Positions 17,301 through 26,356 are shown, counted from the first letter of the stretch. The stretch: 64,000 bases of DNA from Pelagerythrobacter sp041912895 (GCF_041912895.1 NZ_JAYSGI010000002.1:372001-436000); one strand, 5' to 3'. Program-made: numbers and translations. The notes: a model not told the origin generated them from the sequence alone.

Positions 17301-18284
17301 CTAACGGTTCGCGGGCTGAACCGCCAATGAAGATCGCCGTGCTGCGTAGGCTTCCTCCTGCGCGCGCAGGAAGCCGAGCACCGCGCGCTTGACCCGCGCG
17401 TCGCGGTCGAACGGACGGGCGAGCGCCATCACGATGTCCTTGTGATCCATGCCCGCGAAGACGTCCGACTGCGCCGGATCGCCCGCCGCGGCCTGCGCCT
17501 GCACCAGCGCGCGGGTGTTGCGCGGGCGCACGATCGTATCCTCGTCGCCGGTGAGCAGCAGCAGCGGCGGCGCGCCGGCTCGCGCGAACGTCACCGGCTG
17601 GGTCTGCGCGGGCGTGGCGACGTGGCCGAAGGCGTTGCGGCTCGAATCCTTGTCGAACGGATAGAAGTCGTACGGCCCGGCAAGCCCGATCGCTCCGGCG
17701 ATCGCGCCGTCCGGCAGCCCCGCGCGTTCCAGCCCCACGCGTTCCAGCCATTGCGGGTCGAGCGCGAGCATGACCGCATTGTAGGCTCCCGCCGAATGCC
17801 CCATCAGGTAGATGCGCGCCGGATCGCCGCCCAGTTCGGCGGCGTGGTCGCGCGTCCAGCGCACCGCTGCGGCGCTGTCTTCCAGCATCGCGGGATAGCG
17901 GCCTGCTTCGTTCAGCCGGTAGCCGGCGACGACCACCACGAAGCCTTCGGGCGCGAAGTTGCGCGCGACGAAGGCGTAGTCCTCCGGTCGCCCCGAATGC
18001 CAGCCGCCGCCGTGGAAGAACACGAGCACCGGCAACGGCGTGCCGTCGTCGCGCCCGGCGGGGCGCCAGGCGAACAGGTGCTGCTGCGGATGGTCGCCAT
18101 AGGCCACCGGTCCGGCGGCGAGCTCGGCGTCGCCGCGGGTGAACAGGCTGTCGATCCCGTCGAGCAGCCCCACCGCGTCGCGGCTCGTCGCCCAGAACCA
18201 CGTGCCGACGAGCGCGGCGGCGATCAGTGCGACGACGATCAGCGCCCAGCCCATGATCCCCGGCCTCCGTTTGGTGCGTGCCAT
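17301..18284 (-). CDS. alpha/beta hydrolase (carboxylesterase-like)
   Basis: 327 residues with an N-terminal membrane anchor or signal. Oxyanion motif FHGGGW, nucleophile elbow GHSAGA, an Asp in LTGDEDTIV and a late His in GMDHKDIVM form a complete triad of the HSL/esterase type. Probably an envelope-facing esterase; substrate unknown. Ends 11 bp from the BepA-like gene. Confidence 0.87.
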   Translation of the reverse strand: MARTKRRPGIMGWALIVVALIAAALVGTWFWATSRDAVGLLDGIDSLFTRGDAELAAGPVAYGDHPQQHLFAWRPAGRDDGTPLPVLVFFHGGGWHSGRPEDYAFVARNFAPEGFVVVVAGYRLNEAGRYPAMLEDSAAAVRWTRDHAAELGGDPARIYLMGHSAGAYNAVMLALDPQWLERVGLERAGLPDGAIAGAIGLAGPYDFYPFDKDSSRNAFGHVATPAQTQPVTFARAGAPPLLLLTGDEDTIVRPRNTRALVQAQAAAGDPAQSDVFAGMDHKDIVMALARPFDRDARVKRAVLGFLRAQEEAYAARRSSLAVQPANR

Positions 18285-18310
18285 GCGTTCTTTCTCCCCC
18301 TCCCGGCCGC

Positions 18311-19411
18311 TCAGGCGCTCTCGTGCGCGGTTTCGACCGTCTCGACGATCCTTGCCGCGTCGCGGTCCGCCTTCAGGCCCGCGACGCGCAGGAACTCCCG
18401 CCCCGTATCGTAGCTCTCACCGAGCCACAGGGGAACGCCCGCCGCCTCGATCGTCGCCTTGCTCGCCAGCTCCTCGGGCGACAGCGGCGCGCCCGCGGCG
18501 GTGCGGATGAACACCGCCGCCACCCGGCCGAGGTTGTGCGTCACGGCGTCGGCGTAAGCGGGCAGGTCGCCCTGCGTATCGTCGCCGATCAGCGCGAAGC
18601 GTATGTCGGGATACATCGCCAGCAGCGCCTCGATCGCCACGCGCTTGTGCTCGCCATGCCCCGAGGCACCGAGTGTTGCGCGGTCGAACCCCCAATCGCG
18701 CAGCAGCAGCGGGCCGAGCGGGAGCTTGCGGCTGCGCAGGAAGGCGACGAGGTAGGAAAACAGATTCCACGGGCTCGACGAAACGTAGAAGAACGGGCGG
18801 TGGGTGGCCCGAACCGCGTCGCCCGCATGGCCTTGCCCCGCCAGCACCGCGCCGCCGCCGAGCGCACTGTAGAACGCGTCGACCCCCGGCACCGCGATCC
18901 GTTCGTCGGGCAGTTGGGCGAGCACGCGGCGCCAGTTGCGCGCGATCTGGCGGAAGCCGCCGGTGATGCCGGTTTCCACGATCGTGTCGTCGATGTCGGA
19001 TATGACCGCCAGCACGGTGTCCGCGCCGGGAACGAGCACGTGCCCCTCGACGGATTGCGGCCCTTCGCGGTTGAGCCAGTGAAGACAGACGATCTCCCAC
19101 GCGGGGTCGGCGGGCAGCGGCCAGTCGAGCTCGAGGTCGATATCGAAGCGGACGAAGCCTTCGCGGTCGGTGGTTCCGCGATGTTCGCTGCGGCGGCCAT
19201 CGAGCGACTTCAATTCCAGCACGACATCGAGCCCGGGTACTTCGCGCGAAGCGAACTGCGCGAGCATCGTGCGCATCGCCTGGATTCTGCCGCCGCGCTC
19301 GAAGCCGGGCTTGCCCGATCGCAGCGCACGGGCGGCGATCACCAGCCGGCCGGTGCTGCGATACCCGAAATAGGGCTGGAGGCGGACGGGCTGACCGGAA
19401 AGGAGCACCAT
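18311..19411 (-). CDS. App1-like phosphatase-domain protein (DUF2183)
   Basis: 366 residues. The C-terminal domain has the DxDxT phosphatase signature ISDIDDTIVETG and ALIGDDTQGD, typical of the App1/DUF2183 phosphatidate phosphatase-like family; the N-terminal half is a beta-rich region. The expected role is removal of phosphate from lipids or an unknown substrate. Predicted cytoplasmic, no signal seen. Confidence 0.85.
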   Translation of the reverse strand: MVLLSGQPVRLQPYFGYRSTGRLVIAARALRSGKPGFERGGRIQAMRTMLAQFASREVPGLDVVLELKSLDGRRSEHRGTTDREGFVRFDIDLELDWPLPADPAWEIVCLHWLNREGPQSVEGHVLVPGADTVLAVISDIDDTIVETGITGGFRQIARNWRRVLAQLPDERIAVPGVDAFYSALGGGAVLAGQGHAGDAVRATHRPFFYVSSSPWNLFSYLVAFLRSRKLPLGPLLLRDWGFDRATLGASGHGEHKRVAIEALLAMYPDIRFALIGDDTQGDLPAYADAVTHNLGRVAAVFIRTAAGAPLSPEELASKATIEAAGVPLWLGESYDTGREFLRVAGLKADRDAARIVETVETAHESA

Positions 19412-19471
19412 CCGCGGCAGGCTAGCGCGCTCTTGCCGCGCGGGATAGCCCCGATCGTGCCGCGGCGAGCC

Positions 19472-21001
19472 TCAGGCGACGAGGCGGCGCGCGGCGCGCT
19501 CGACCAGCGCGGCGTCGTCGGACACCTCGCCGAGCACGACTACTTCGCCCGATTCCATCCGGCGGATGACCACCACGCCGAATTCCTCGCCTTCGCGCTC
19601 GATGTCCTCGAACCCGAGCGGCGCGATCGCGCGCAGCTTGCGGGCGAGCACTTCGCGCGGGGTTTCGGCCTCGGCCTTGCCGGCATCTTCGCGGCGAAGC
19701 TGGCGCTCGGCCTTGACCACGCCCTTGAGCCCGCCCTCGGCGTGCAGGAGGAAATCGGCGAGCCCGCCGCGCTGGATGCCGAGGCGATGCGCGTGGCCGA
19801 GCACGGCCGCGTATTCGGTAAGCCGCGTCTTGTCGTAATCGGCCCCGAACACGAGCTTGACCACCGGAGTCATCGGCGCGCGATCCTGCACGGTGAGGCC
19901 GCTTTCGGCGACCAGTTCGGCGAAGGCGCGGGGCGATTCCTGCGCCGCGCAGCTGAAGTCGTAGGCGCGGCCGACCGCGTCGTAGAGCGCGGTGCGGCTG
20001 CGATCCTCGCAATTGCGCGCGGCATGGGCGCATTCGCGCGCGGCGGCGAGGCTGTCGTGCAGCCCCAGCGGCGCGCCATCGTCCACGGCGGGCGCGAGCG
20101 GCGCTGTATATTCCGCGTCGGGTTTGAGCGGGATCGCGTAAGGCTTCTTCGGGGTCGACTGGCGCGCGATCATTTCAGCCATGCCCCAGCCGCCGCGCGG
20201 CGCGTCGGGTTCATCGTCCTCTTCGTCGTCATCGGACGCCGCTTCGCCGAACGAGGGCGCGGGGTAGCCGGGTGCATCGGCAGCCTCGCCGGCAGCGGGC
20301 AGCGGGACGACCGTGCCGCCGTCGCCGGTCGGACCGTCGGCCCAGTCGGTCACCGGGTCGGGCGCGCGCGCGGCTTCCTGGACAGTCTCGTCCTCGGCCT
20401 CGTCGCGGTCGAGCGCCTGATCGATTTCGAGCATCAGCTCGTCGGTGGTGTGCTGGTCGGCGAGCTGCTTCCAGTTGATCACGCCGTAGATGAAGTCGAT
20501 CGTGTCGTCGTCGCTCGAAAACGGCAGCAGGATCCCGCGATAGAGGATCGTCGTGCCGCGCTGGTTGACGAATTCGGCCTCGAACCCGATCGGCGCCTGG
20601 TTGGCGAGAATCTGCAGGTAATGGTCGGTGATGCGGCTCAGCAGCGATCGTGCGGGCACGTCGGCGAGCGATTCGATCTCGGCGTCCGCGCCGCATTCGA
20701 CCGCCAGTTCCGCGCCGAGGAAGGGAACCGCCGGATTCTCGATGCCCGAGGTGAAGTCGAGCAGCACGCTGTAGGGCCCGAAGTCGGGCAGCGCGGAAGG
20801 GTCGAGGTCTTCGATCGAGGGGAAATTGCGTTCGTCGAGCAAGCTTGCCCAATGGTTGTAGGCGCGCACCTGCATGCGCCGCTCGTCGGTGCCGATCGCG
20901 GTGGGCGGCGGTTCGCGCGAGACGTCGTCGTCGGCATAGTCGTCGTCGCGATCGTCGCTGCCGTACGCCGACGAATCGAAGTTGCCGCGCAGTGTGTCCA
21001 T
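19472..21001 (-). CDS. PAS-like domain protein of unknown function
   Basis: 509 residues. An Asp-rich acidic N-terminus (about 1-40) is followed by a PAS_5-like domain (about 42-200) containing WASLLDERNFPSIEDLDP and LLSRITDHYLQILANQAPIGFEAEF. The middle is a low-complexity acidic/Pro segment, and the C-terminal half is a helical region of no recognised family ending in a GEVVVLGEVSDDAALVERA module. Probably a cytoplasmic regulator; function not assigned. Confidence 0.75.
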   Translation of the reverse strand: MDTLRGNFDSSAYGSDDRDDDYADDDVSREPPPTAIGTDERRMQVRAYNHWASLLDERNFPSIEDLDPSALPDFGPYSVLLDFTSGIENPAVPFLGAELAVECGADAEIESLADVPARSLLSRITDHYLQILANQAPIGFEAEFVNQRGTTILYRGILLPFSSDDDTIDFIYGVINWKQLADQHTTDELMLEIDQALDRDEAEDETVQEAARAPDPVTDWADGPTGDGGTVVPLPAAGEAADAPGYPAPSFGEAASDDDEEDDEPDAPRGGWGMAEMIARQSTPKKPYAIPLKPDAEYTAPLAPAVDDGAPLGLHDSLAAARECAHAARNCEDRSRTALYDAVGRAYDFSCAAQESPRAFAELVAESGLTVQDRAPMTPVVKLVFGADYDKTRLTEYAAVLGHAHRLGIQRGGLADFLLHAEGGLKGVVKAERQLRREDAGKAEAETPREVLARKLRAIAPLGFEDIEREGEEFGVVVIRRMESGEVVVLGEVSDDAALVERAARRLVA

Positions 21002-21107
21002 TGCTGTCTCGAGCCCCCGAAGCGGTGTTTCACAGGCCGTTTTGGCGCGACGTGGTAAACTTACCGTTAAGTCGCGCCGATCGGATCGGTAGGGCGACGC
21101 CGTGACG

Positions 21108-21590
21108 TCAGAGCATGTAGCGCATGTGGATCGTCTGGGTGGTGGCGCGCCCGCCCACTTCGAACGCGGCGTCGTCGAAACGGGGCGGGCCGAGGCGCAC
21201 CTTGGCGTCGCGCGAGAAGCCGAAACCCTCCTTCGGCATCATGCCGAGCGCGCGGTCCGCCTTGCCGTTGGCGTTCTCGTCGTGAAGCAGGGCGATCGCG
21301 TAACGGCCGGGGGCGACGCCATGGAAGGTGAGCCTCAGCGGCCCGTCCTCGCGCGCGGTCACGGTGGCGCTGTGCGCGCCGGCCACCCCGCGACAGCGCG
21401 GAAAGCGATCGGCGTCGGTCGTCATGCACGCGCGCACCACGCCCTCGTCCGAGCGCAGGCCGCTGATCTCGACCGTGACCTCGGCGCCTTCCGGTGCGGC
21501 CTGCGGCGCGCCTGCGCCGAGCGCGAGAGGCGCGGCGGCCGCGAGCGTCAGTGCGAAAAGGCGTCGCTCAGGCCGCGGTCGGTGCCGCAC
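21108..21590 (-). CDS. DUF2141 exported protein
   Basis: About 160 residues. Signal peptide RRLFALTLAAAAPLALGAGAPQA, then a DUF2141 beta-sandwich with LRSDEGVVRACMT, GVAPGRYAIALLHDENANGKAD and FGFSRDAKVRLGPP. Start chosen at GTG 21590; an ATG at 21629 would lengthen the overlap. Either way it begins inside the end of the sterol desaturase gene (43-bp overlap), implying coupling. Confidence 0.85.
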   Translation of the reverse strand: MRHRPRPERRLFALTLAAAAPLALGAGAPQAAPEGAEVTVEISGLRSDEGVVRACMTTDADRFPRCRGVAGAHSATVTAREDGPLRLTFHGVAPGRYAIALLHDENANGKADRALGMMPKEGFGFSRDAKVRLGPPRFDDAAFEVGGRATTQTIHMRYML

Positions 21591-22270
21591 AGGCGATCCC
21601 AGAAGCGGAAATAGAGCCCGTAGTTGCATGCGTATTGCTCGTGATGGCGCTGGTGGTGGCTGGCCGTTATCAGCCAGCCCCCCAATCGGGAATGAACGAT
21701 TGCGCGCGGGAACATCTCCCACCCCATGTGATTCGTCACCCCCATCACCGTCATGATCAGCAGCACGAGCCCGAGCACCGCGACGTGGACCGGGATCAGG
21801 AACACCAGCGCGGGGATCACCACCGCGCCGGTCAGCGCCTCGAGCGGGTGGAAGCTCATCGCCGCCCAGGCGGTCGGCGGGCGGCTCGCATGGTGCACCG
21901 CGTGCGCCGCGCGGAACGGGCGCGGGCGGTGCATCCAGCGGTGCGTCCAGTAGAACCAAGTGTCGTGCGCGAAGAGGTAGAGCAGCAGCGAGAGCGGCAG
22001 GTACCAGAGCGGCCAGTCGCCGGCGTCGGTGTAGATACGGGTCCAGCCGCGCTCCTGCCAGCCCCAGGCGACCACGCCCGCCGGAACGCCGTAGATCGCG
22101 GCCGAAGCGAGCGACCAGCCGATCTCGCGCTTGATCTGCGGGCCGAGCCCGGCGTAGCGCCCGGGCCGCACGCGCTCGGTCGCCCAGGCGAACGCGCCAC
22201 TGGTGGCGAGATAGCGCAGCGCGACGATCGCGGTCATCGCCAGCGCGGAAAGGATGATCGCGGTGGTCAT
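21548..22270 (-). CDS. sterol desaturase / fatty acid hydroxylase family protein
   Basis: 240-residue membrane di-iron enzyme. The His clusters are intact: HDTWFYWTHRWMH, HAVHH, and HHQRHHEQY. Four or so transmembrane segments. Members hydroxylate or desaturate lipids or carotenoids. Its partner on the same transcript is the DUF2141 protein, a pairing I infer to be functional from the gene overlap. Confidence 0.9.
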   Translation of the reverse strand: MTTAIILSALAMTAIVALRYLATSGAFAWATERVRPGRYAGLGPQIKREIGWSLASAAIYGVPAGVVAWGWQERGWTRIYTDAGDWPLWYLPLSLLLYLFAHDTWFYWTHRWMHRPRPFRAAHAVHHASRPPTAWAAMSFHPLEALTGAVVIPALVFLIPVHVAVLGLVLLIMTVMGVTNHMGWEMFPRAIVHSRLGGWLITASHHQRHHEQYACNYGLYFRFWDRLCGTDRGLSDAFSH

Positions 22271-22319
22271 CGCCCGTGCCTTATGCCGCAGCGCACGGGC
22301 GCGCGACAGGGCCTTGTCG

Positions 22320-22835
22320 CTACTCGGGCCGGCCCCACGGCGCGCAGGCCGGATCGACGCCCACGAGCGAGCGGCGCAGCGCGGCGCGCGCCAGCCGTTC
22401 GACCTCCACCTTGCGCCGCGCCGGAGCGAGCGGATGCGACGGCGCGGGGCGGACGATCTCGGCATCGTAGCCGTCGGCCACGATCACCCCGCAGCAGTCG
22501 GGCCGGAAGTCGGCCAGTTCGAGCGGCGCGCGGTCGAGCGAGAGCGGCAGGCCCCAGTAGAAGCGATCGCAGAAATCGAGATAGTCGGGCCACTTGCCGT
22601 CGCCGAGCAGGTCGGCGCGGCTGACCTTGATCTCGACGATCACGATCCGGCCCTTGGGATCGATCCCCATCAGGTCCGCCCGGCGCCCGTTGCGCAGCGG
22701 CATTTCGGGCAGGCACCAGATGTCGTTGCGCGCCAGCAGCCGGCAGATCCCGCGCGCGACGTCGGCGGCAAGGGGGGAGGCAAACGGAGCGGTGAGCGAC
22801 TCGTCAGGGCGCTCGGCGAGATTCGGGGCAGTCAT
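22320..22835 (-). CDS. mmcB: MmcB-family DNA repair protein
   Basis: 171 residues of the MmcB family, a restriction-endonuclease-like protein linked to mitomycin C resistance in Caulobacter. A PD-(D/E)XK-like core is visible: RADLMGID with IVIVEIKVSRADL. Start ATG at 22835 (MTAPNLAERP). Damage control by LexA was not established here because no clear SOS box was found by eye. Confidence 0.88.
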   Translation of the reverse strand: MTAPNLAERPDESLTAPFASPLAADVARGICRLLARNDIWCLPEMPLRNGRRADLMGIDPKGRIVIVEIKVSRADLLGDGKWPDYLDFCDRFYWGLPLSLDRAPLELADFRPDCCGVIVADGYDAEIVRPAPSHPLAPARRKVEVERLARAALRRSLVGVDPACAPWGRPE

Positions 22836-22885
22836 CGCATCCGAATGGAACAGATCGGGAACTTGGTCAAGCCGCCGGAGCGTTG

Positions 22886-23275
22886 TCAGGCGCTGCGCCG
22901 CGGCCCCATCGCCCCCACTTCGGGCGCCAGCGCGAGCAGCGCGTCGCATGCCACGCGGTATTCGCCCCACAGCGCGCGCGCCGGCGCGGCGGCGTCGTGT
23001 CCGCGCGCCTTGACCGCGAGCAGCGCGGCGAGCCCGGGCTGGAGCATCGCGCCGAGGTCCGTGAGGCCTTCGCGCGCCAGCGCGAGCCGCCATCCGCCCG
23101 CATCGGCGATCGCGGCGGCGAAGTTGCGCTCGGCCGGGCCCGGCCGGTCGGCTTCGACTCCGGCGAGCAGCGCGACCGCCGCGCCCGCGTCACGCATCGC
23201 CGACCACTGCGCGCTCAGCGACACATCGCTGCGCGCGGGCCGGGGGCTATGGTCGGGAAGAATCGGCTCGTTCAC
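22886..23275 (-). CDS. hypothetical protein
   Basis: 129 Ala-rich, largely helical residues; no family recognised. Coding base composition and a position 50 bp upstream of mmcB on the same strand support a real gene, possibly co-transcribed with mmcB. No signal or membrane segment. Confidence 0.65.
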   Translation of the reverse strand: MNEPILPDHSPRPARSDVSLSAQWSAMRDAGAAVALLAGVEADRPGPAERNFAAAIADAGGWRLALAREGLTDLGAMLQPGLAALLAVKARGHDAAAPARALWGEYRVACDALLALAPEVGAMGPRRSA

Positions 23276-23393
23276 GGCCGCCTGCCTAGCGCGGCGCCGC
23301 TTGCCAAATCGCTAATGCCCGATACGGGCGACGCCGCAGGCAAATTCGGCTGGCGCCCCCGCCGCCCCTTTGCTAAGCGCCGCGCGCTCCGAA

Positions 23394-23470
<77 letters not shown>

Positions 23471-23633
23471 TTTCTGACGAAGTAAGGCATTGATAGGTCT
23501 TGATTTCCTTAGGACCATCGGAAGCCGGTTCCCACATTTGCACCCTCAGTAGTTCGCCCTTGCGATCATCGAATTGATCGTGGCTGGCGTTTTAATCGCG
23601 ATCCCGCCATCCGCGACTGGGAGGAATTCGCAC

Positions 23634-24539
23634 ATGCAAGGTAATCGTTCGTCAGTAGCGGGCTTCTTCGCGTTCATGGCAGCTCGCGAGCAGCTCCGGA
23701 TCCGGAAGGAATCTGGGGAGCCGTGGCCCTGGTCTGAGGATAATATTCTCAATACGTACAAGTTCACGAACGTGAAGAGAGAGAATGACCGCACTACCCA
23801 GTGGATGCGGCGGTATTGGACTCGTCCAAACGAAGATCGCCCCGAGGGTGAAATTATCTTCAACTGCGCGTTGTTCCGATATTTCGGCACGTCAGAATTT
23901 GCTGCAGCAGTAGGATGGCAGAGGGAATGGAAGCCCGATCGTTGCATCGCCATCGCCAGCGAGCGCGCGACCCGGAAAGAGCGCGTCTTTACCGGCGCCT
24001 ATATCGTACCGACGCTCGGCCACCGCGGGCCCAAGGCGGAAGCTGTCTGCAACCTAATCCTCTCACCTCTATGGGAGCGCCGCGAAGTGATCGCTAGAGT
24101 CGCGCTAGAGACGAGGCGTTGGGAACCAGTTGCTGTCGAAATGAGGCGACTGCCAGGTTTCGGTGGCACGGGCTTCATGGCGAAGGAGGTGCTTCAGGAC
24201 GTAATGCATACTCGCGTGCTAGCAAACGCCCGCGACCGTAACACTTGGTGCCCCGCTGGCCCAGGTGCACGACGAGGACTCAACCGGGTTCATGGCCGAC
24301 CTGTGGGACGCGCGTTGGGCGAAGCGAAGCTCCTATCGGAGATGATCGCACTTCTGGAAGCCTCTGAGTCCGCGCTACCATCCTTCATGCCCGAATTGGA
24401 ACTGCACGACATTCAGTTCCAGCTTTGTGAGTACGACAAATATGAAAGGGTTCGGCTGGGTGAGGGGCGTCCGAAATCCCGTTATGTACCCCCGAGCCCC
24501 TCCGCGATGCGGGTGACTGAGCCGTCAGGAAGTATCTGA
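23634..24539 (+). CDS. HMUDK_hel/aGPT-pyrophosphorylase-like DNA base hypermodification protein
   Basis: 301 residues. The helical domain shared by phage 5-hmdU DNA kinases and alpha-glutamyl/putrescinyl-thymine pyrophosphorylases is recognised by three blocks: WPWSEDNILNTYKFTNVKRENDR at about 31-53, the hairpin-like LPGFGGTGFMAKEVLQD at 173-189 with GPGARRGLNRVHGRP at 209-223, and CEYDKYERVRLGEGRPKSRY at 265-284. In phages such enzymes convert hydroxymethyl-dU into bulky hypermodified thymines; here no other hypermodification enzyme is recognised. GAGGAA with 7-bp spacing fixes the start at 23634. Its last 58 bp overlap the convergent next gene. Confidence 0.8.
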   Translation: MQGNRSSVAGFFAFMAAREQLRIRKESGEPWPWSEDNILNTYKFTNVKRENDRTTQWMRRYWTRPNEDRPEGEIIFNCALFRYFGTSEFAAAVGWQREWKPDRCIAIASERATRKERVFTGAYIVPTLGHRGPKAEAVCNLILSPLWERREVIARVALETRRWEPVAVEMRRLPGFGGTGFMAKEVLQDVMHTRVLANARDRNTWCPAGPGARRGLNRVHGRPVGRALGEAKLLSEMIALLEASESALPSFMPELELHDIQFQLCEYDKYERVRLGEGRPKSRYVPPSPSAMRVTEPSGSI

Positions 24540-25222
24540 ACAAACGCGAATACAATTGCGACGAACGTCGCCAAAATGATGAAGCCGTACCAAATGATGT
24601 TGGCTCGGCGTTCCGTCGCTTCCAGCCGCTCAGAGATGCGCTGTATCGATTGCACCTCTCTCGCTACGTCTGAGACCAGCTTGGTGGAGATTTCGGTTTG
24701 CGGAAAGGTGTTCGTCTTGAAGTACTTCGGGTCATTGTCACCGTCGATGTCGGCGATCCATAGCAAGAAGAGGGGATCTCCGCGCGCGATGTGGATCGGG
24801 GACGGACCCGCGTTAAACACCGAATATATCAAGTGGCCCTCAAAACCGGGATCGACGTGAAAGCCCGATACGTTGATTAAACCCTTGAATTTGATTCCCG
24901 ACTTGAGCGAGATAAATCCCATAACCCGCGCCGGTATCCGGACCTTTTCCTCTGTTAAAAGAAAAGCGAACTGTCCGGACGGAATGACGAATGATTCCCC
25001 CCTCCCTCGAACTGCCTGCAGGGGTTGCTCGATTAGCGCCCTTCGACGGAGAGACTTCTTTGTATTGCGGCGCAGCACGGACCCAAACTCAGGCGTGACG
25101 TAGTACTCCTCACCCATGGTGAGAGTGTATGCATTGCAATCAATCTGCTCGAGATTGAACGGCTCTACAATCCCAGAATCGGGAATCTCACTGGCAAGTT
25201 TTGAGCCGCCCCAGAATGCCAC
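24482..25222 (-). CDS. membrane-anchored dCTP deaminase/dUTPase-fold protein, deaminase Glu absent
   Basis: 246 residues. The trimeric dUTPase/Dcd fold is indicated by GFISLKSGIKFKGLINVSGFHVDPGFEGHL (102-131) and FNAGPSPIHIARGDPLFLL (136-154). Where Dcd enzymes have the catalytic Glu (in LEFYN) this protein has Ser134 (YSVFN). A helical segment (185-205) leads to one transmembrane helix (IIWYGFIILATFVAIVFAFV, 209-228). It could be a nucleotide-binding sensor or a dUTPase-like enzyme on the membrane. Start GTG at 25222, 7 bp after the MazG-like gene. Confidence 0.75.
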   Translation of the reverse strand: MAFWGGSKLASEIPDSGIVEPFNLEQIDCNAYTLTMGEEYYVTPEFGSVLRRNTKKSLRRRALIEQPLQAVRGRGESFVIPSGQFAFLLTEEKVRIPARVMGFISLKSGIKFKGLINVSGFHVDPGFEGHLIYSVFNAGPSPIHIARGDPLFLLWIADIDGDNDPKYFKTNTFPQTEISTKLVSDVAREVQSIQRISERLEATERRANIIWYGFIILATFVAIVFAFVQILPDGSVTRIAEGLGGT

Positions 25223-25228
25223 AGGAGG

Positions 25229-25777
25229 CTATAGCCGCCCATAAAAGATGGATTTCTCTTTCACCGGCTGTAGCCGTGCGGCAATCAGATCCTCCACGCT
25301 CCACCCTTTCGAGACTGCGTACGAAATTGCTTGCGAGAGAAGTTCCAGCACCGACTCCGAAATGCGCTCCCGGAACGGGAAGGCCTCCAGGTGATCCATC
25401 TTTTCGCAGGCGGCGGCCATACGACCGGCCGCGATCGTGATAGTCTTGGACAAGTCGACACGCGTGGCGTTAAATCCGAGCATGTTGTGGTGATCAGATA
25501 TCCGGAGATTCAGGATATTCGCTGACGAGATGGCGATCACGACAATGTCGGTAACCAGCCGCTTGACAGCCTCATCCTCCGGCTCCTCAGCAAGGTTGCC
25601 GGCGTATTTGGCGAAATGCAGTGCCATATGCTTCAGGCGATCCTGCACAGTCAGGCGGGCAATCTCGCGATGATACTTTTCATCATGCTCGAACTGCTGC
25701 CACTGCAAACGGTCCAAGGCTGCGACATCCAAGCCGGCGATGTCGCCTTCTCGCTCGATGGTCGTATGGATAGTCAT
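25229..25777 (-). CDS. MazG-like (all-alpha NTP-pyrophosphatase-like) protein, tentative
   Basis: 182 all-helical residues that seem to be two similar halves: residues 30-95 (HMALHFAKYAGNLAE...DIVVIAISSANILNL) and 115-165 (AAGRMAAACEKMDHLEAF...LLSQAISYAVSKGW). The pattern of acidic and small residues resembles MazG-type nucleotide pyrophosphatases, but metal ligands could not be assigned with certainty. GGGAG ahead of ATG 25777 sets the start. Operon partner of the Dcd-like gene, which supports a nucleotide-related role. Confidence 0.5.
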   Translation of the reverse strand: MTIHTTIEREGDIAGLDVAALDRLQWQQFEHDEKYHREIARLTVQDRLKHMALHFAKYAGNLAEEPEDEAVKRLVTDIVVIAISSANILNLRISDHHNMLGFNATRVDLSKTITIAAGRMAAACEKMDHLEAFPFRERISESVLELLSQAISYAVSKGWSVEDLIAARLQPVKEKSIFYGRL

Positions 25778-25853
25778 CACTGTGCTCCCAGGCCACCAAG
25801 GCGGGGCAAATGACCCAACTGGCATGCCCTGTATGTGCGCAACGCGCAAAAAA

Positions 25854-26228
25854 TTAACTCGTGCCCGTCTCGGAATCAATATGATTCCGAGCTGAATCCC
25901 CAAGACATCCTTCCAGCCAGCGATCCTCAAGTTCCGCGCGAAAAAGGATCGTGGCCGCGTGGCCAAGAGCCAGGCCTGCCTCCACCGCACGCTCCTCAAA
26001 GGCCTGCCTAAGTTCGCCAGTGGACTGGTGTCCGGTAACGCGACCGCCACGTTCGGCTGTCGTCACTGCGCCTTGATAGCACTTTGCGAGATCACCCAGT
26101 CGCTTGAGCCGCAGCTCCCGCTGGACCAGCAGATTAGCCAAGCTGCTTTCGGTAATCAGGAGGCTGGAAACATAGTCCTGAAATTGAGCAAACTCCTCGG
26201 AACGGAGATTACCGCCAATCTGAACCAT
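25854..26228 (-). CDS. hypothetical protein of the element
   Basis: 124 helical, charged residues without recognised family; no signal or membrane segment. First gene of the leftward run with the MazG-like and Dcd-like genes (76-bp gap). Its promoter would lie in the intergenic region that also carries the oriT-like repeat. Confidence 0.6.
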   Translation of the reverse strand: MVQIGGNLRSEEFAQFQDYVSSLLITESSLANLLVQRELRLKRLGDLAKCYQGAVTTAERGGRVTGHQSTGELRQAFEERAVEAGLALGHAATILFRAELEDRWLEGCLGDSARNHIDSETGTS

Positions 26229-26334
26229 CTATCACAGCCCCCGCCGCGTTACGCCACGATAGTCGCAAACTTATGCTGATTCGTCCAGCAATCTGAGGGC
26301 GCTTGTCGGGCTCAAAGGATCGGCTCGGCCTGCA

Positions 26335-26356
26335 TCGGTCTAGTATGTGAGACCGA
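26335..26356. other. oriT-like inverted repeat upstream of mobV
   Basis: Perfect 7-bp arms TCGGTCT and AGACCGA around an 8-bp loop, about 90 bp upstream of the relaxase gene. A second longer-range CAATCG/CGATTG pair follows at 26361-26404 region. MobV relaxases nick at or beside such repeats, so this is the candidate transfer origin. Confidence 0.5.

Noticed and set aside
18278..21058. A 926-codon open frame on the plus strand
   Set aside because: Antisense to the App1-like and PAS-like genes, with low-complexity Arg/Gly composition and no recognisable domain.
23471..23633. Small gene or terminator directly after the tRNA
   Set aside because: Only an imperfect stem (CGATCA...TGATCG, 23563-23580) is visible; no T-tract and no frame with a ribosome site.
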